Origin: Streptomyces radicis
GTDB taxonomy: Bacteria; Actinomycetota; Actinomycetes; Streptomycetales; Streptomycetaceae
DNA length: 64,000 bases
Assembly: GCF_003626575.1 (NCBI RefSeq)
Contig: NZ_RBDY01000033.1
Coordinates: 1 to 64,000 of the forward strand
Direction: 5' to 3'
In this document: piece by piece, positions 25,730 through 33,650 of the stretch
Position numbering within the stretch: position 1 is the first letter of the stretch
Layout of the letters: each line of letters starts with the position of its first letter
Position numbers and translations under genes: made by a program
Notes under the pieces: generated by a model
The model's database searches: none
The model's input: only the letters and a program-made list of their open reading frames with translations
Told to the model about the DNA's origin: nothing

Positions 25730-26649
25730 TACGCTCCGCCGGTCAGCGCGCGCCAGGTCTGCGGGCCGATGACGCCGTCAGCGGTCAGCCCGGCGGCCTC
25801 CTGGAACGCCACGGCGGCCTCGGCGGTCAGCGGCCCGAACGCGCCGTCGACGGTGAGCGGGTGGCCGTGCTTGACGAGCTGCCGCTGGGCCGCGTTCACC
25901 GCCTCGCCGCTGTCGCCCCTGCGGACCGTGACGACCAGGCGTGGCCAGGTCACCGGGTCGACGACGCCGGTCGCGTCGAGCCCTTCGGCCGCCTGGAACT
26001 CGCTGACGGCCGCCTCGGTGGCGGGCCCGAAGATGCCGTCGGGGTCGGTGGGGAAGTCGTGGTGGGAGACCAGGTGCTGCACCGTGTACACGTCGGACCC
26101 GCGGGCGCCGGTGCGCACGGTGGGCCAGGTGACGGTGCCCTCGCAGCCGCAGTCCGTGGTCCAGCGGCAGATCGAACGCACCCAGCCCGAGCCGGAGTTG
26201 AAGTAACCGTCGTGGCAGCGCCGCTCGATGCCGCAGCCGCAGGCGCCGCACGCGCCGGTGAACCGCCACAGCCAGCCGTCGTAGGAGCCCGAGTAGCACT
26301 GGTTGGGGCGCAGGGTCCAGGTGACGCCGTCGTTGCGGTGGAAGCCCGCGTACGGGCCGCTGGTCTCGCACGCGGCGGCGTGGACGGTGCTGGGGCCGCA
26401 GCCGGGCGAGCAGTCGTGCTCGGAGGCGTAGGAGGGGCACTCGCCGGTCCAGATGTCGTACCCGTCGGCGTATGCCTCGCGGGCCGCCCCGAAGACGCCG
26501 AGCGCCGCGAAGCCGACGGCCGTCGCGGACTGGATGACCGTGCGCCGGGAGGGCGCGAACCGCGGCAGGGCGCGGGCCCTGCGGCGCTGGGCGGGTCGGT
26601 CGGCGCCGCCGGGGCGGCGCAGCTCGGGCACCTCGTCGAGACGGGTCAT
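25729..26649 (-). CDS. Tat-exported 12-cysteine MADH-light-chain-like domain fused to two peptidoglycan-binding domains
   Basis: A 306-aa protein. The twin-Arg signal SRRTVIQ (34-40) with hydrophobic core ends near AYA (61). Residues 62-170 contain exactly 12 Cys (71, 80, 84, 94, 118, 134, 137, 139, 145, 161, 167, 169). The order W111...QCYSGSYDG...CGACGC recalls the methylamine dehydrogenase light chain, which also has six disulphides. Residues ~175-235 and ~245-303 are two PG_binding_1 repeats (VQHLVSHHDFPTDPDGIFGPATE; KHGHPLTVDGAFGPLT). No MADH heavy chain or MauG is nearby, so a tryptophan-derived cofactor is unproven. The ATG overlaps the MauD-like stop (TGATG). Expected location: cell wall. 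Confidence 0.75.
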   Translation of the reverse strand: MTRLDEVPELRRPGGADRPAQRRRARALPRFAPSRRTVIQSATAVGFAALGVFGAAREAYADGYDIWTGECPSYASEHDCSPGCGPSTVHAAACETSGPYAGFHRNDGVTWTLRPNQCYSGSYDGWLWRFTGACGACGCGIERRCHDGYFNSGSGWVRSICRWTTDCGCEGTVTWPTVRTGARGSDVYTVQHLVSHHDFPTDPDGIFGPATEAAVSEFQAAEGLDATGVVDPVTWPRLVVTVRRGDSGEAVNAAQRQLVKHGHPLTVDGAFGPLTAEAAVAFQEAAGLTADGVIGPQTWRALTGGA

Positions 26650-27176
26650 CACGCGCTCCTCGGTCGGCCGGGGTGGGGGGCGGCGAGCAGCTCGCGCAGC
26701 GCGGCCGGGGAGCCGAGCGGCTCCGAGCGCACGACGCGGCCCGTCGCGCCGACGACGACGGCGAACGGGGTGGCGATCGCGTCGTAGGCGGTGAACAGGT
26801 CGGGCCTGTGGTCGACGACCGGGACCGTGGCCCCCGTCGTGGCGGGGGCGGCGCCCGCGTAGACCGCCCGCACCAGGGGCGTTCCGGCCGATCCGGGCTC
26901 GTCGAGCCGGTCGGCCTCCGCCAGCACCTCGGCGCAGGTGCCGCACTCGGCGCTGAGGAAGAGCAGCAGCGTGTCGCGGCCCTCGGCCAGCAGCTCCCCC
27001 GCGTGCGGGGCGGCACTTCCCGGGGTGACGCCGAGGTGCCCGTGGGAGCGCGCCACCCCGCCCTTGGCGAGGCCGCTGGAGAGCTGGTGGACCTGCCGCA
27101 CCAGCCCGGACACCACCAGGGCGAGCAGGGCGATGGCGACCCAGGAGACGAGCAGGGCGCTGGTCATGAAGTCCAT
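26649..27176 (-). CDS. MauD-like membrane-anchored thioredoxin-fold protein
   Basis: A 175-aa protein. An N-terminal anchor (ALLVSWVAIALLALVVSGL) is followed by a thioredoxin-like domain with the redox motif CGTC (Cys78-Cys81) in LLFLSAECGTCAE and the cis-Pro region ATPFAVVV. In mau clusters MauD and MauE are needed for correct disulphides in the light chain, and the same job is inferred for the adjacent 12-Cys protein. The start at 27176 has GGGAGGAGG at 9-nt spacing; ATG 27167 (ATGA overlap with MauE) is the alternative. Confidence 0.85.
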   Translation of the reverse strand: MDFMTSALLVSWVAIALLALVVSGLVRQVHQLSSGLAKGGVARSHGHLGVTPGSAAPHAGELLAEGRDTLLLFLSAECGTCAEVLAEADRLDEPGSAGTPLVRAVYAGAAPATTGATVPVVDHRPDLFTAYDAIATPFAVVVGATGRVVRSEPLGSPAALRELLAAPHPGRPRSA

Positions 27177-27763
27177 GGCCGGTGGCCTCCTCCCACGGAT
27201 GCGGCGGGCCGCGCCGCGACGGTCGGCCGCGCCATGGCCGTCGGCCGTGTCATGGCCGTCGGCAGCGCCCACAGCAGGGCGGCGAAGGTCGGCGTGGCGA
27301 GGGCCACGACGGCCGCCTCTGCCGCGCCGTCGGGCGGCGCTCCGCGACCGGCCACCAGCGGGGCGGCGCCGAGCGCAAGCAGGGCGAACGCCCAGGCCCT
27401 GCCGACGATCCAGCCGCTCAGCGGCACCTCGGCGCGCGAGCAGCCGCACGGGCCGCCGCGGCCCGTGGCGAGCGTGTGGCGCGCGTAGAGCGCGTAGCAG
27501 GCGAACAGCGCCGCCGCGGCGGCGAGCACCGCGGCGAGTGCGGTGCGGTGGCGGGCGAGCAGGGCCGCCGTTCCGGCCGCGCCCAGCAGGCCCTCGGCCA
27601 GCGTGGCCGCGCGGGCGGCGAGCGGCACGGCGCGGGCGGGCAGCACGCCATGGGCGGTGAGCGCGGCGGGGAGGGCGGCGGGCCTGGTCAGGTGCGCGGC
27701 GCAGCCGGCGATGAGGGCGAGCAGCACGACCCCGGTGGGGACGGCGGCGATGAGGGTCGTCAC
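27164..27763 (-). CDS. MauE/DoxX-family redox-associated membrane protein
   Basis: A 199-aa protein with four or more membrane helices and the MauE-type segment GPCGCSRAEVPLSGWIVGRAWAF, whose Cys pair is set before a membrane helix. This family carries electrons or assists disulphide formation for exported proteins. GTG start 7 nt after the preceding stop; its end overlaps the MauD-like gene. Order MauE-MauD-Cys-rich substrate is conserved with mau loci. Confidence 0.8.
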   Translation of the reverse strand: MTTLIAAVPTGVVLLALIAGCAAHLTRPAALPAALTAHGVLPARAVPLAARAATLAEGLLGAAGTAALLARHRTALAAVLAAAAALFACYALYARHTLATGRGGPCGCSRAEVPLSGWIVGRAWAFALLALGAAPLVAGRGAPPDGAAEAAVVALATPTFAALLWALPTAMTRPTAMARPTVAARPAASVGGGHRPWTS

Positions 27764-27770
27764 CCGCGCG

Positions 27771-28475
27771 TCACCCCGCGGCCCGCAGGTCGAGCCCGTC
27801 GACAAGACCGGGCACGCGTTCGACGTCGGTGTCGGCCAGCGGCACGATCGTGGCCCACACGTCGGCGCCCGAGACCACGAAGAACGGGCGGCCGTCGGAG
27901 AGGCTGTCGCGGAACAGCTCGCCCGCGGCGACCGACGCGCCCTGCCAGGGCGGGAGTTGGGCCGCGTGCTCGCGGGTCCGCCGGGACATCTCGACCAGGC
28001 CGAGCCCCGGCACCTCCTTGACGACGGTGGCGGGCCTGGCCCATCGGGTGCCGGCGGCGTTGTCGGGCGTCAGGGTGATGCCGTCGGCGTGCTCGGCGAT
28101 GCCGAGCGTGCGCAGCAGCAGCAACACGTCGGTGAGCGCGGCGCGGTAGAGGCGCGTGACCAGGCTGAACCGCCTGCCCTGCCACACCACCAGGGTCGGG
28201 CTCTCCACCTGCCGGGCCTGGGGGTCGTACTCGCTCGTGGTGACGGTGCGCAGGGTGCCGCCCTGGAACGTGAGCTCGGTGTCGAACGCGGTGATCCCGA
28301 GCGAGGCGGCGACGGCGTCGGCGAGGCCGAGGGGGCCCGAGGTGAACTCGTAGAGGCGCCCTTCGGCGACGACCTCGACGACCGAGGTGGCCTCGCGGGT
28401 CAGGTCGAGGCCGCCCGCGAGGTGGTAGGCGACGCCGTCCAACGCGCGGTGTTCGACGGTTGCGGATGGCGCCAC
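27771..28475 (-). CDS. Unrecognised first protein of the mau-like operon
   Basis: A 234-aa soluble protein, no signal peptide or membrane span, and no family I recognise. It is rich in beta-prone segments (SVVEVVAEGRLYEF, TLVVWQGRRFSLVTRLYRA) and contains a basic WARPATVVKEVPGLGLVEMSRR stretch. GTG start with GGGAGGA upstream. It is not large enough, nor repeat-like enough, to be a MADH heavy-chain propeller. Being promoter-proximal and coupled to mauE, it probably belongs to the same process. Confidence 0.75.
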   Translation of the reverse strand: MAPSATVEHRALDGVAYHLAGGLDLTREATSVVEVVAEGRLYEFTSGPLGLADAVAASLGITAFDTELTFQGGTLRTVTTSEYDPQARQVESPTLVVWQGRRFSLVTRLYRAALTDVLLLLRTLGIAEHADGITLTPDNAAGTRWARPATVVKEVPGLGLVEMSRRTREHAAQLPPWQGASVAAGELFRDSLSDGRPFFVVSGADVWATIVPLADTDVERVPGLVDGLDLRAAG

Positions 28476-28528
28476 GGCGTTCCTCCCGGAGGGCGGTGCC
28501 CCATGTCGACTGCCCTTAACGGGCGTTC

Positions 28529-28557
28529 ACCCTACCCGCTCGTCATGTCGATGTACA
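28529..28557 (-). promoter_or_regulatory. Putative promoter of the mau-like operon
   Basis: Minus strand: TGTACA (28552-28557), 17 bp, TAGGGT (28529-28534), the latter a common actinomycete -10. Expected start lies ~50 nt upstream of the GTG at 28475. The -35 is only a partial match. Confidence 0.4.
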
Positions 28558-28568
28558 GTCAAGCCTCG

Positions 28569-29576
28569 TCAGGCGCGTACCACCACGGGCGCGGCGCCGC
28601 GCGGCAGCACCTCGCCGATCACCGGGTGCCCCGGCACCTCACCGGCGAGCAGCAGCCCGCCCGAGGTCTGCGCGTCGGCCAGCAGGAGACGTTCCGCCTC
28701 GGGGGCCGCGCCGAAGTCGACGTGCGGCTCGACCCAGGCGAGGTTCCGCCGGGTGCCGCCACTGACGAACCCGTCGGCCACGGCCCGCCGGGCGTCGGCC
28801 AGGAACGGCACGGCCGACGCGTCGATCGCCACCGTCACCCCCGAGGCGCGGGCCAGCTTGTAGGCGTGTCCGAGCAGCCCGAAGCCGGTGACATCGGTGC
28901 CCGCCCTGATCCCCGCCGCGACCGCGGCGCGTGACGCGTCCCCGTTGAGCGCCGCCATCGCCGCCACCGCCTCGGGGAAGACGGTGCCGGTCGCCTTGTG
29001 CCGGGCGTTGAGCACGCCGCTGCCCAGCGGCTTGGTGAGCGTCAGGGCGCGCCCCGGCTCGGCCGCGTCGAGCCGTAGCATCCGGTCGGGGTGGACGATC
29101 CCGACCACCGACATGCCGTACTTGGGCTCGGGATCGGTGACGCTGTGCCCGCCCGACACCTGGCAGCCCGCCGCGTGGGCCACGTCGCGCCCGCCGCGCA
29201 GCACCTCGGCCGCCACGTCCATGGGCAGTGTCTCCCTCGGCCACGCCAGGAGGTTGACGGCGGCCCAGGGCGTGCCGCCCATCGCGTACACGTCGGAGAG
29301 CGCGTTGGCCGCCGCGATCCGCCCCCAGTCGTAGGGGTCGTCCACGACCGGGGTGAAGAAGTCCGCCGTGGTGACGAGCGCCCGCTCGGCGTCGAGGCGC
29401 ACCACGGCGGCGTCGTCCCCGCCCCCTTCGAGTCCCACGAGCAACTCGGCGGCGGGGTCCACCGGTTGGCTCAGGGGGCAGGCCAACGCCGCCACGAGGT
29501 CGTCGAGCTCACCGGGCGGGATCTTGCAGGCGCAGCCGCCACCACCGGCGTACTGGGTCAGGCGCAGCGTGGTCAC
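28569..29576 (-). CDS. selD: Selenide, water dikinase (selenophosphate synthase)
   Basis: A 335-aa enzyme making selenophosphate from selenide and ATP. The catalytic N-terminus GGGGCACKIPP has Cys15 and Lys18 in the positions of the essential Cys and Lys of E. coli SelD, so this is the Cys rather than Sec form. GGGDDAAV binds ATP-Mg; GGHSVTDPEPKYGMSVVG and TDVTGFGLLGH are family motifs. GTG start. It is transcribed away from the adjacent tRNA-Sec, selA and selB, completing the selenocysteine set. Confidence 0.95.
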   Translation of the reverse strand: MTTLRLTQYAGGGGCACKIPPGELDDLVAALACPLSQPVDPAAELLVGLEGGGDDAAVVRLDAERALVTTADFFTPVVDDPYDWGRIAAANALSDVYAMGGTPWAAVNLLAWPRETLPMDVAAEVLRGGRDVAHAAGCQVSGGHSVTDPEPKYGMSVVGIVHPDRMLRLDAAEPGRALTLTKPLGSGVLNARHKATGTVFPEAVAAMAALNGDASRAAVAAGIRAGTDVTGFGLLGHAYKLARASGVTVAIDASAVPFLADARRAVADGFVSGGTRRNLAWVEPHVDFGAAPEAERLLLADAQTSGGLLLAGEVPGHPVIGEVLPRGAAPVVVRA

Positions 29577-29624
29577 CCACGGGAACGTATCCCCCGAAGG
29601 GCCGGTCGGTACAGAGGGGTTGAG

Positions 29625-29669
29625 GGATCAGGGCCCGGCGGATCAGGGCCTTGCGGATCAGGTGGCGCG
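29625..29669. repeat. Three 15-bp tandem repeats upstream of tRNA-Sec
   Basis: GGATCAGGGCCCGGC, GGATCAGGGCCTTGC and GGATCAGGTGGCGCG follow one another at an exact 15-bp period, ending 19 bp before the tRNA. The third copy is degenerate. Could be slippage or a regulatory site for the tRNA/selAB unit or divergent selD. Confidence 0.6.
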
Positions 29670-29688
29670 CGGCACTAGACTCCGCGGC

Positions 29689-29781
29689 GGAGGCGGGCGG
29701 GCGCCTGGTGGCCCCCACGGTCTTCAACACCGATGCGGTCGGGGACCCCGGCCGGGTGGGTTCGATTCCCATACGCCTCCG
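29689..29781 (+). tRNA. selC: tRNA-Sec (anticodon TCA)
   Basis: A 93-nt RNA with a long acceptor/T stack and large variable arm. GGAGGCG at 29689 pairs with CGCCTCC ending at 29780. The anticodon stem CGGT/ACCG encloses loop CTTCAAC, giving TCA (29724-29726). The T-arm GGTTCGATTCC is normal. CCA is not encoded. It lies 15 nt upstream of selA, so the two are probably co-transcribed. Confidence 0.93.
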
Positions 29782-29796
29782 CGGGGAGCTCAGCCG

Positions 29797-31116
29797 ATGA
29801 CGGACGCCAGACGGCGCGTTCCGCGCACCGACGCGCTGCTGACCGACCCCCGACTCGCCACCGCCGTCGGGCGGTTGGGCCGCAGCCTGGTCCGCGGCGC
29901 CGTCGCCGACGCGCAGGAGCGGGTGCGGCGGGGCGCGTTGGCCCCCGAGCGGGCCGCCGACGCCGCGGTGGCCGCCCTGCCCCCGACCGCCACCGCGCTG
30001 CTCCCCGTGCTCAACGCCACCGGCGTGGTCGTGCACACCAACCTCGGCAGGGCGCCGCTCTCCGAGGCGGCCCGCGAGGCGCTGCTCGCCGCGTCGGGGG
30101 CCACGGACGTGGAGTTCGACCTGGCCACCGGGCGGCGGGCCCGCCGGGGCACGAGCGCGCTCGCCGCCCTCGCCGAGGCCGTGCCCGGCGCCGAGGCGGT
30201 CCATCTCACCAACAACAACGCCGCCGCCCTCGTCCTCGCCGCGACCGCACTCGCGCGGGGCCGCGAGATCGTGCTCAGCCGCGGCGAGATGGTGGAGATC
30301 GGCGACGGGTTCCGCCTGCCCGACCTGCTCGCGAGCACCGGCGCCAGGCTGCGCGAGGTCGGCACCACCAACCGCACCCACCTCGCCGACTACCGGGACG
30401 CGATCGGCCGGGAGACCGGGTTCGTCCTCAAGATCCACCCCTCCAACTTCGCCACCACCGGCTTTGTCTCATCGGTGCCCGTCACCCAACTGGCAACCCT
30501 TGACGCGCCCGTGGTCCACGACATCGGCTCGGGGCTGCTGCGGCCCCACCCCGCGCTGCCCGGCGAGCCCGACGCCGCCACGTCGCTGGCCGAGGGCGCC
30601 GACCTCGTCACCGCGAGCGCCGACAAGCTGCTCGGCGGCCCCCAGGCGGGCCTGCTCCTCGGCCGCCGCGACCTGGTCACCCGGCTCGCCACCCACCCGC
30701 TGGCCCGCGCCCTGCGCGTCGACAAGCTCACCCTCGCCGCCCTCGAGGCCACGCTCAGGGGCCCCGACTCCCCCGTCGAACGCGCCCTCACGGCCCGGCC
30801 CACCGACCTCGCCGCGCGGGCCTCGCGCCTCGCCGACACGCTGCGCGCCCGCGGGGTCGACGCCCTGCCGCTGCCCACCGAGGCGCGGGTCGGCGGCGGT
30901 GGCGCGCCCGAGGCGGTGCTGCCGAGCGCCGCCGTCGCGCTGCCCGCGGCGCTGGCGGCGCCGCTGCGCGCCGGGCGCCCCGCCCTCGTCGGGCGGCTCC
31001 ACGCGGATCGGCTCCTGCTGGATCTGCGCACCGTGCCCGAGGAGGACGACGACGCCCTGCTGAACGCCGTTCTCGCCGCGCACGCCGGGGACGAGCCACG
31101 GCCCGAGGGGCCATGA
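29797..31116 (+). CDS. selA: L-seryl-tRNA(Sec) selenium transferase
   Basis: A 439-aa PLP enzyme converting Ser-tRNA-Sec to Sec-tRNA-Sec with selenophosphate. The Schiff-base Lys is in TASADKLLGGPQAGLLLG; the tRNA-binding N-terminal domain and NATGVVVHTNLGRAPLS are present. Length is close to E. coli SelA. ATG start after GGGGAG, just behind tRNA-Sec, and the stop overlaps selB as ATGA. Confidence 0.95.
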   Translation: MTDARRRVPRTDALLTDPRLATAVGRLGRSLVRGAVADAQERVRRGALAPERAADAAVAALPPTATALLPVLNATGVVVHTNLGRAPLSEAAREALLAASGATDVEFDLATGRRARRGTSALAALAEAVPGAEAVHLTNNNAAALVLAATALARGREIVLSRGEMVEIGDGFRLPDLLASTGARLREVGTTNRTHLADYRDAIGRETGFVLKIHPSNFATTGFVSSVPVTQLATLDAPVVHDIGSGLLRPHPALPGEPDAATSLAEGADLVTASADKLLGGPQAGLLLGRRDLVTRLATHPLARALRVDKLTLAALEATLRGPDSPVERALTARPTDLAARASRLADTLRARGVDALPLPTEARVGGGGAPEAVLPSAAVALPAALAAPLRAGRPALVGRLHADRLLLDLRTVPEEDDDALLNAVLAAHAGDEPRPEGP

Positions 31117-32957
31117 CGGGCCCCGGGACGTTCGTGGTCGCCACCGCGGGGCACGTCGACCACGGCAAGTCCACGCTGCTGCGGGCGCTCACCGGGACCG
31201 ACCCCGACCGGCTCGCCGAGGAGCGGCGGCGCGGTCTGACGCTCGACCTCGGCTTCGTGTGGACCACCGCGCCGAGCGGGCGGCGGCTCGCGTTCGTCGA
31301 CGTGCCGGGCCACCACCGCTATCTGGCCACCACGTTCGCCGGGGTCGCCACCGCGCCCGCCGTGCTGCTCGTGGTCTCGGCCGACGAGGGGTGGCGCGCC
31401 CAGACCGGGGAACACCTGGCCGCCATCGAGGCGTTCGGCGTCCGCGCCGGGCTGCTGGTCGTGACCCGCCGCGACCTCGCCGACCCGGCCGCCGCGTTGG
31501 CGCAGGCGCGCGAGCGGACCGCGGGCACCGGCCTCGAAGGCGCCCCCGCCGTCGCCGTGAGCGCCCGCACCGGCGAGGGGCTCGACGACCTCGCGCGCCG
31601 CATCGACGCGCTGGCGGACGCCCACCCGCCGCCGGACGCGGACGCGCCCGTGCGCCTGTGGCTCGACCGCGCGTTCACCGTCGCCGGGTCCGGGACCGTG
31701 GTCACCGGGACGCTCACGGCGGGCAGCATCGCCGTGGACGACGTGCTCGAGCTGGCCCCCGCGGGCACCCCCGCCGCCGTCCGCGGCCTCCAGTGCCTCG
31801 GGAAGCGCGTTCCCCGGGTGACCGGGCCCGCCCGGGTCGCGGTCAACCTCCGCCGCGTCGCCGCCACCGATGTGCGCAGGGGCAACACCCTGGTCACGCC
31901 GGGACGTTGGTGGCGCGCCTCGACCCTGGACGTCCGCTTCGAGCGCGGCGCCGCACCGGCGGAACGCCCGCCTCGGCCACCCGCGGAGCCGCTGGTCCAC
32001 TGCGGCACCGCCGCCACCAGCGCCCGGCTCCGCCCGCTGGGCCCCGACGCGGCACGCCTCACCCTGCGCACGCCCCTCGACCTGCACGTCGGGGACCGGC
32101 TGCTGGTGCGCGACCCCGGCTCGCGGCTGCTGCTCGGCGCCACCGTGCTCGACGTGGCCCCGCCCGCGCTGCGCGGCAAGGGCGCCGCGGCCGCGCGGGC
32201 CCGCCACCTCGCCTCGCTCGCCCACCCCGCCGACACGGCCGCGAGGCTGCGCGCCACGGGGCTCGCCGACCGCGCCGAACTCGCCGCGATGGGCTACCCG
32301 TCGGGCGTCGGCGGGCGGGAGGCCGAGGTGCCGGGGGCGCTGGTCGCCGGGCCCTGGCTGATCGACGGCGGGCACGCGGCCCGGCTGCGCGCCGCGCTGA
32401 GCGACGCGGTCGAGGGGCACGCCGCCGCGCACCCGGCCGACCCCGGTCTGCCGCTCGCCGAGGCGGGGCGGCGCGTGGGCCTGCCCGACGGCGTTCCGCC
32501 GACCGCCCTGGCAGGGGACGACCTGGTGGCGCGGGACGGCAGGCTCTACCGCGCGGCGGACGCGGAGCGGCTGCCCGTGCCCGTGGCCGCCGCCCTCGAC
32601 GTGCTGCTCGCCGAGCTGCGCGAGGCGCCGTTCCACGCGCCGACCCGGCGGCGCCTCGACGAGCTCGGCCTGTCCGCCGAGGCCCTGGCCCTGCTGGTGC
32701 GGCGCGGGCGCCTCGAGCGGATCGGGCCGCTCCATCTGGCCCCCGGCGCCGCCGCCCGCGCGGCCGCCCGACTCGGGGCGCTGCGGGGGCCGTTCACGGT
32801 GGGCGCGTGCGCCCGCGCGCTCGGCACCAGCCGCCGGGTGGCGTTGCCGCTGCTCGAGGCGCTCGACGCCGCGGGCGTCACCCGGCGCGACGCGGAGGGC
32901 CGCCGCACCGTCGCCGCCGCGCCCGTGCCCGTGCCCGGCTCAGCCGACGGGGCCTGA
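31113..32957 (+). CDS. selB: Selenocysteine-specific elongation factor
   Basis: A 614-aa GTPase that delivers Sec-tRNA to UGA codons. G1 is AGHVDHGKST (12-21), G3 DVPGHHRY; the EF-Tu-like domains II-III follow (RAFTVAGSGTVVTGTLTAGS), and winged-helix repeats for SECIS binding occupy the C-terminal ~200 residues. ATGA overlap with selA. Its last 18 nt overlap the convergent MBL gene. No selenoprotein gene was found in the window. Confidence 0.95.
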   Translation: MTGPGTFVVATAGHVDHGKSTLLRALTGTDPDRLAEERRRGLTLDLGFVWTTAPSGRRLAFVDVPGHHRYLATTFAGVATAPAVLLVVSADEGWRAQTGEHLAAIEAFGVRAGLLVVTRRDLADPAAALAQARERTAGTGLEGAPAVAVSARTGEGLDDLARRIDALADAHPPPDADAPVRLWLDRAFTVAGSGTVVTGTLTAGSIAVDDVLELAPAGTPAAVRGLQCLGKRVPRVTGPARVAVNLRRVAATDVRRGNTLVTPGRWWRASTLDVRFERGAAPAERPPRPPAEPLVHCGTAATSARLRPLGPDAARLTLRTPLDLHVGDRLLVRDPGSRLLLGATVLDVAPPALRGKGAAAARARHLASLAHPADTAARLRATGLADRAELAAMGYPSGVGGREAEVPGALVAGPWLIDGGHAARLRAALSDAVEGHAAAHPADPGLPLAEAGRRVGLPDGVPPTALAGDDLVARDGRLYRAADAERLPVPVAAALDVLLAELREAPFHAPTRRRLDELGLSAEALALLVRRGRLERIGPLHLAPGAAARAAARLGALRGPFTVGACARALGTSRRVALPLLEALDAAGVTRRDAEGRRTVAAAPVPVPGSADGA

Positions 32958-33650
32958 GGCGACGGGGCCTGAGGCGGCGGCCTGGCGCATGAACGGGTTG
33001 GCCGTGCGCTCCACCCCGACGGTGCTGTCCTCCTCGTGGCCGGTCAGCAGCACGGTGTCGTTCGGCTTGGCGAGCAGCCCGCGGAGCGAGGCGAGGGTCT
33101 GCGCCCGGCTGCCGCCCGGCATGTCCGTGCGGCCGATGCTCCCGGCGTAGACGACGTCGCCCACCAGGCAGTAAGAGCGGATCGAGGCGTCGCCCGACAG
33201 GTTGAACATGACGGATCCCGGGGTGTGCCCCGGGGTGTGGTCGACGCCGAGCCTGAGCCCGGCGAGCTCGAGGACGGAGCCGCCCTCGAGCGGCCGGACG
33301 TCGGTGGGCTCCTGCCACCGCCAGCGCGGCCCGAGCAGCCGCTCGAACCGCGGCCCGAACTCGTCGCCCAGGCCAGGGATCGGGTCGACGAGCATGCCGT
33401 GGTCGGCCGGGTGGAGATAGACCGGGATGCCGAACGCCGAGGAGACGGCCGCCGCCGAGTGGGTGTGGTCCAGGTGCCCATGGGTGAGCAACACGGCCCT
33501 CGGGCGCAGCCCGTGCGCCTCGACGGCCTTCCTCAGCCGGTCCGTCACGCCCATGCCGGGGTCGACGACGACGCACTCGTCGCCGGGGCCGCGGGCCACG
33601 TAGTAGCACTTGGTGCCCCAGGCGTCGGCCACCACGGTGCGGATCAGCAC
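32940..33650 (-). CDS. Metallo-beta-lactamase-fold hydrolase (glyoxalase II-like), last gene of the ATP-grasp operon
   Basis: A 236-aa hydrolase with the metal motif THGHLDHTHS, a second His in HTPGHTPGS and an Asp in CLVGDVVYAGSIGR. Close relatives hydrolyse thioesters such as S-acylglutathione. GTG start overlaps the ATP-grasp stop by 7 nt, so it belongs to the biosynthetic operon; releasing an acyl group from the operon's carrier protein is one possible role. The C-terminus contains a duplicated ASGPV from a 15-bp tandem repeat. Confidence 0.85.
   Translation of the reverse strand: MLIRTVVADAWGTKCYYVARGPGDECVVVDPGMGVTDRLRKAVEAHGLRPRAVLLTHGHLDHTHSAAAVSSAFGIPVYLHPADHGMLVDPIPGLGDEFGPRFERLLGPRWRWQEPTDVRPLEGGSVLELAGLRLGVDHTPGHTPGSVMFNLSGDASIRSYCLVGDVVYAGSIGRTDMPGGSRAQTLASLRGLLAKPNDTVLLTGHEEDSTVGVERTANPFMRQAAASGPVASGPVG
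32946..32975. repeat. 15-bp tandem duplication across the selB/MBL convergent ends
   Basis: GACGGGGCCTGAGGC occurs twice head-to-tail. The first copy carries the selB stop codon; on the minus strand the pair encodes repeated ASGPV at the MBL C-terminus. Confidence 0.8.

Noticed and set aside
24974..28475. A genuine methylamine dehydrogenase operon
   Set aside because: No heavy-chain propeller, MauG, amicyanin or MauC; the Cys-rich protein is fused to peptidoglycan-binding repeats, so only a mau-like maturation role is supported.
29689..29781. tRNA-Sec as an integration site
   Set aside because: No integrase gene and no repeated tRNA 3' end were found nearby.
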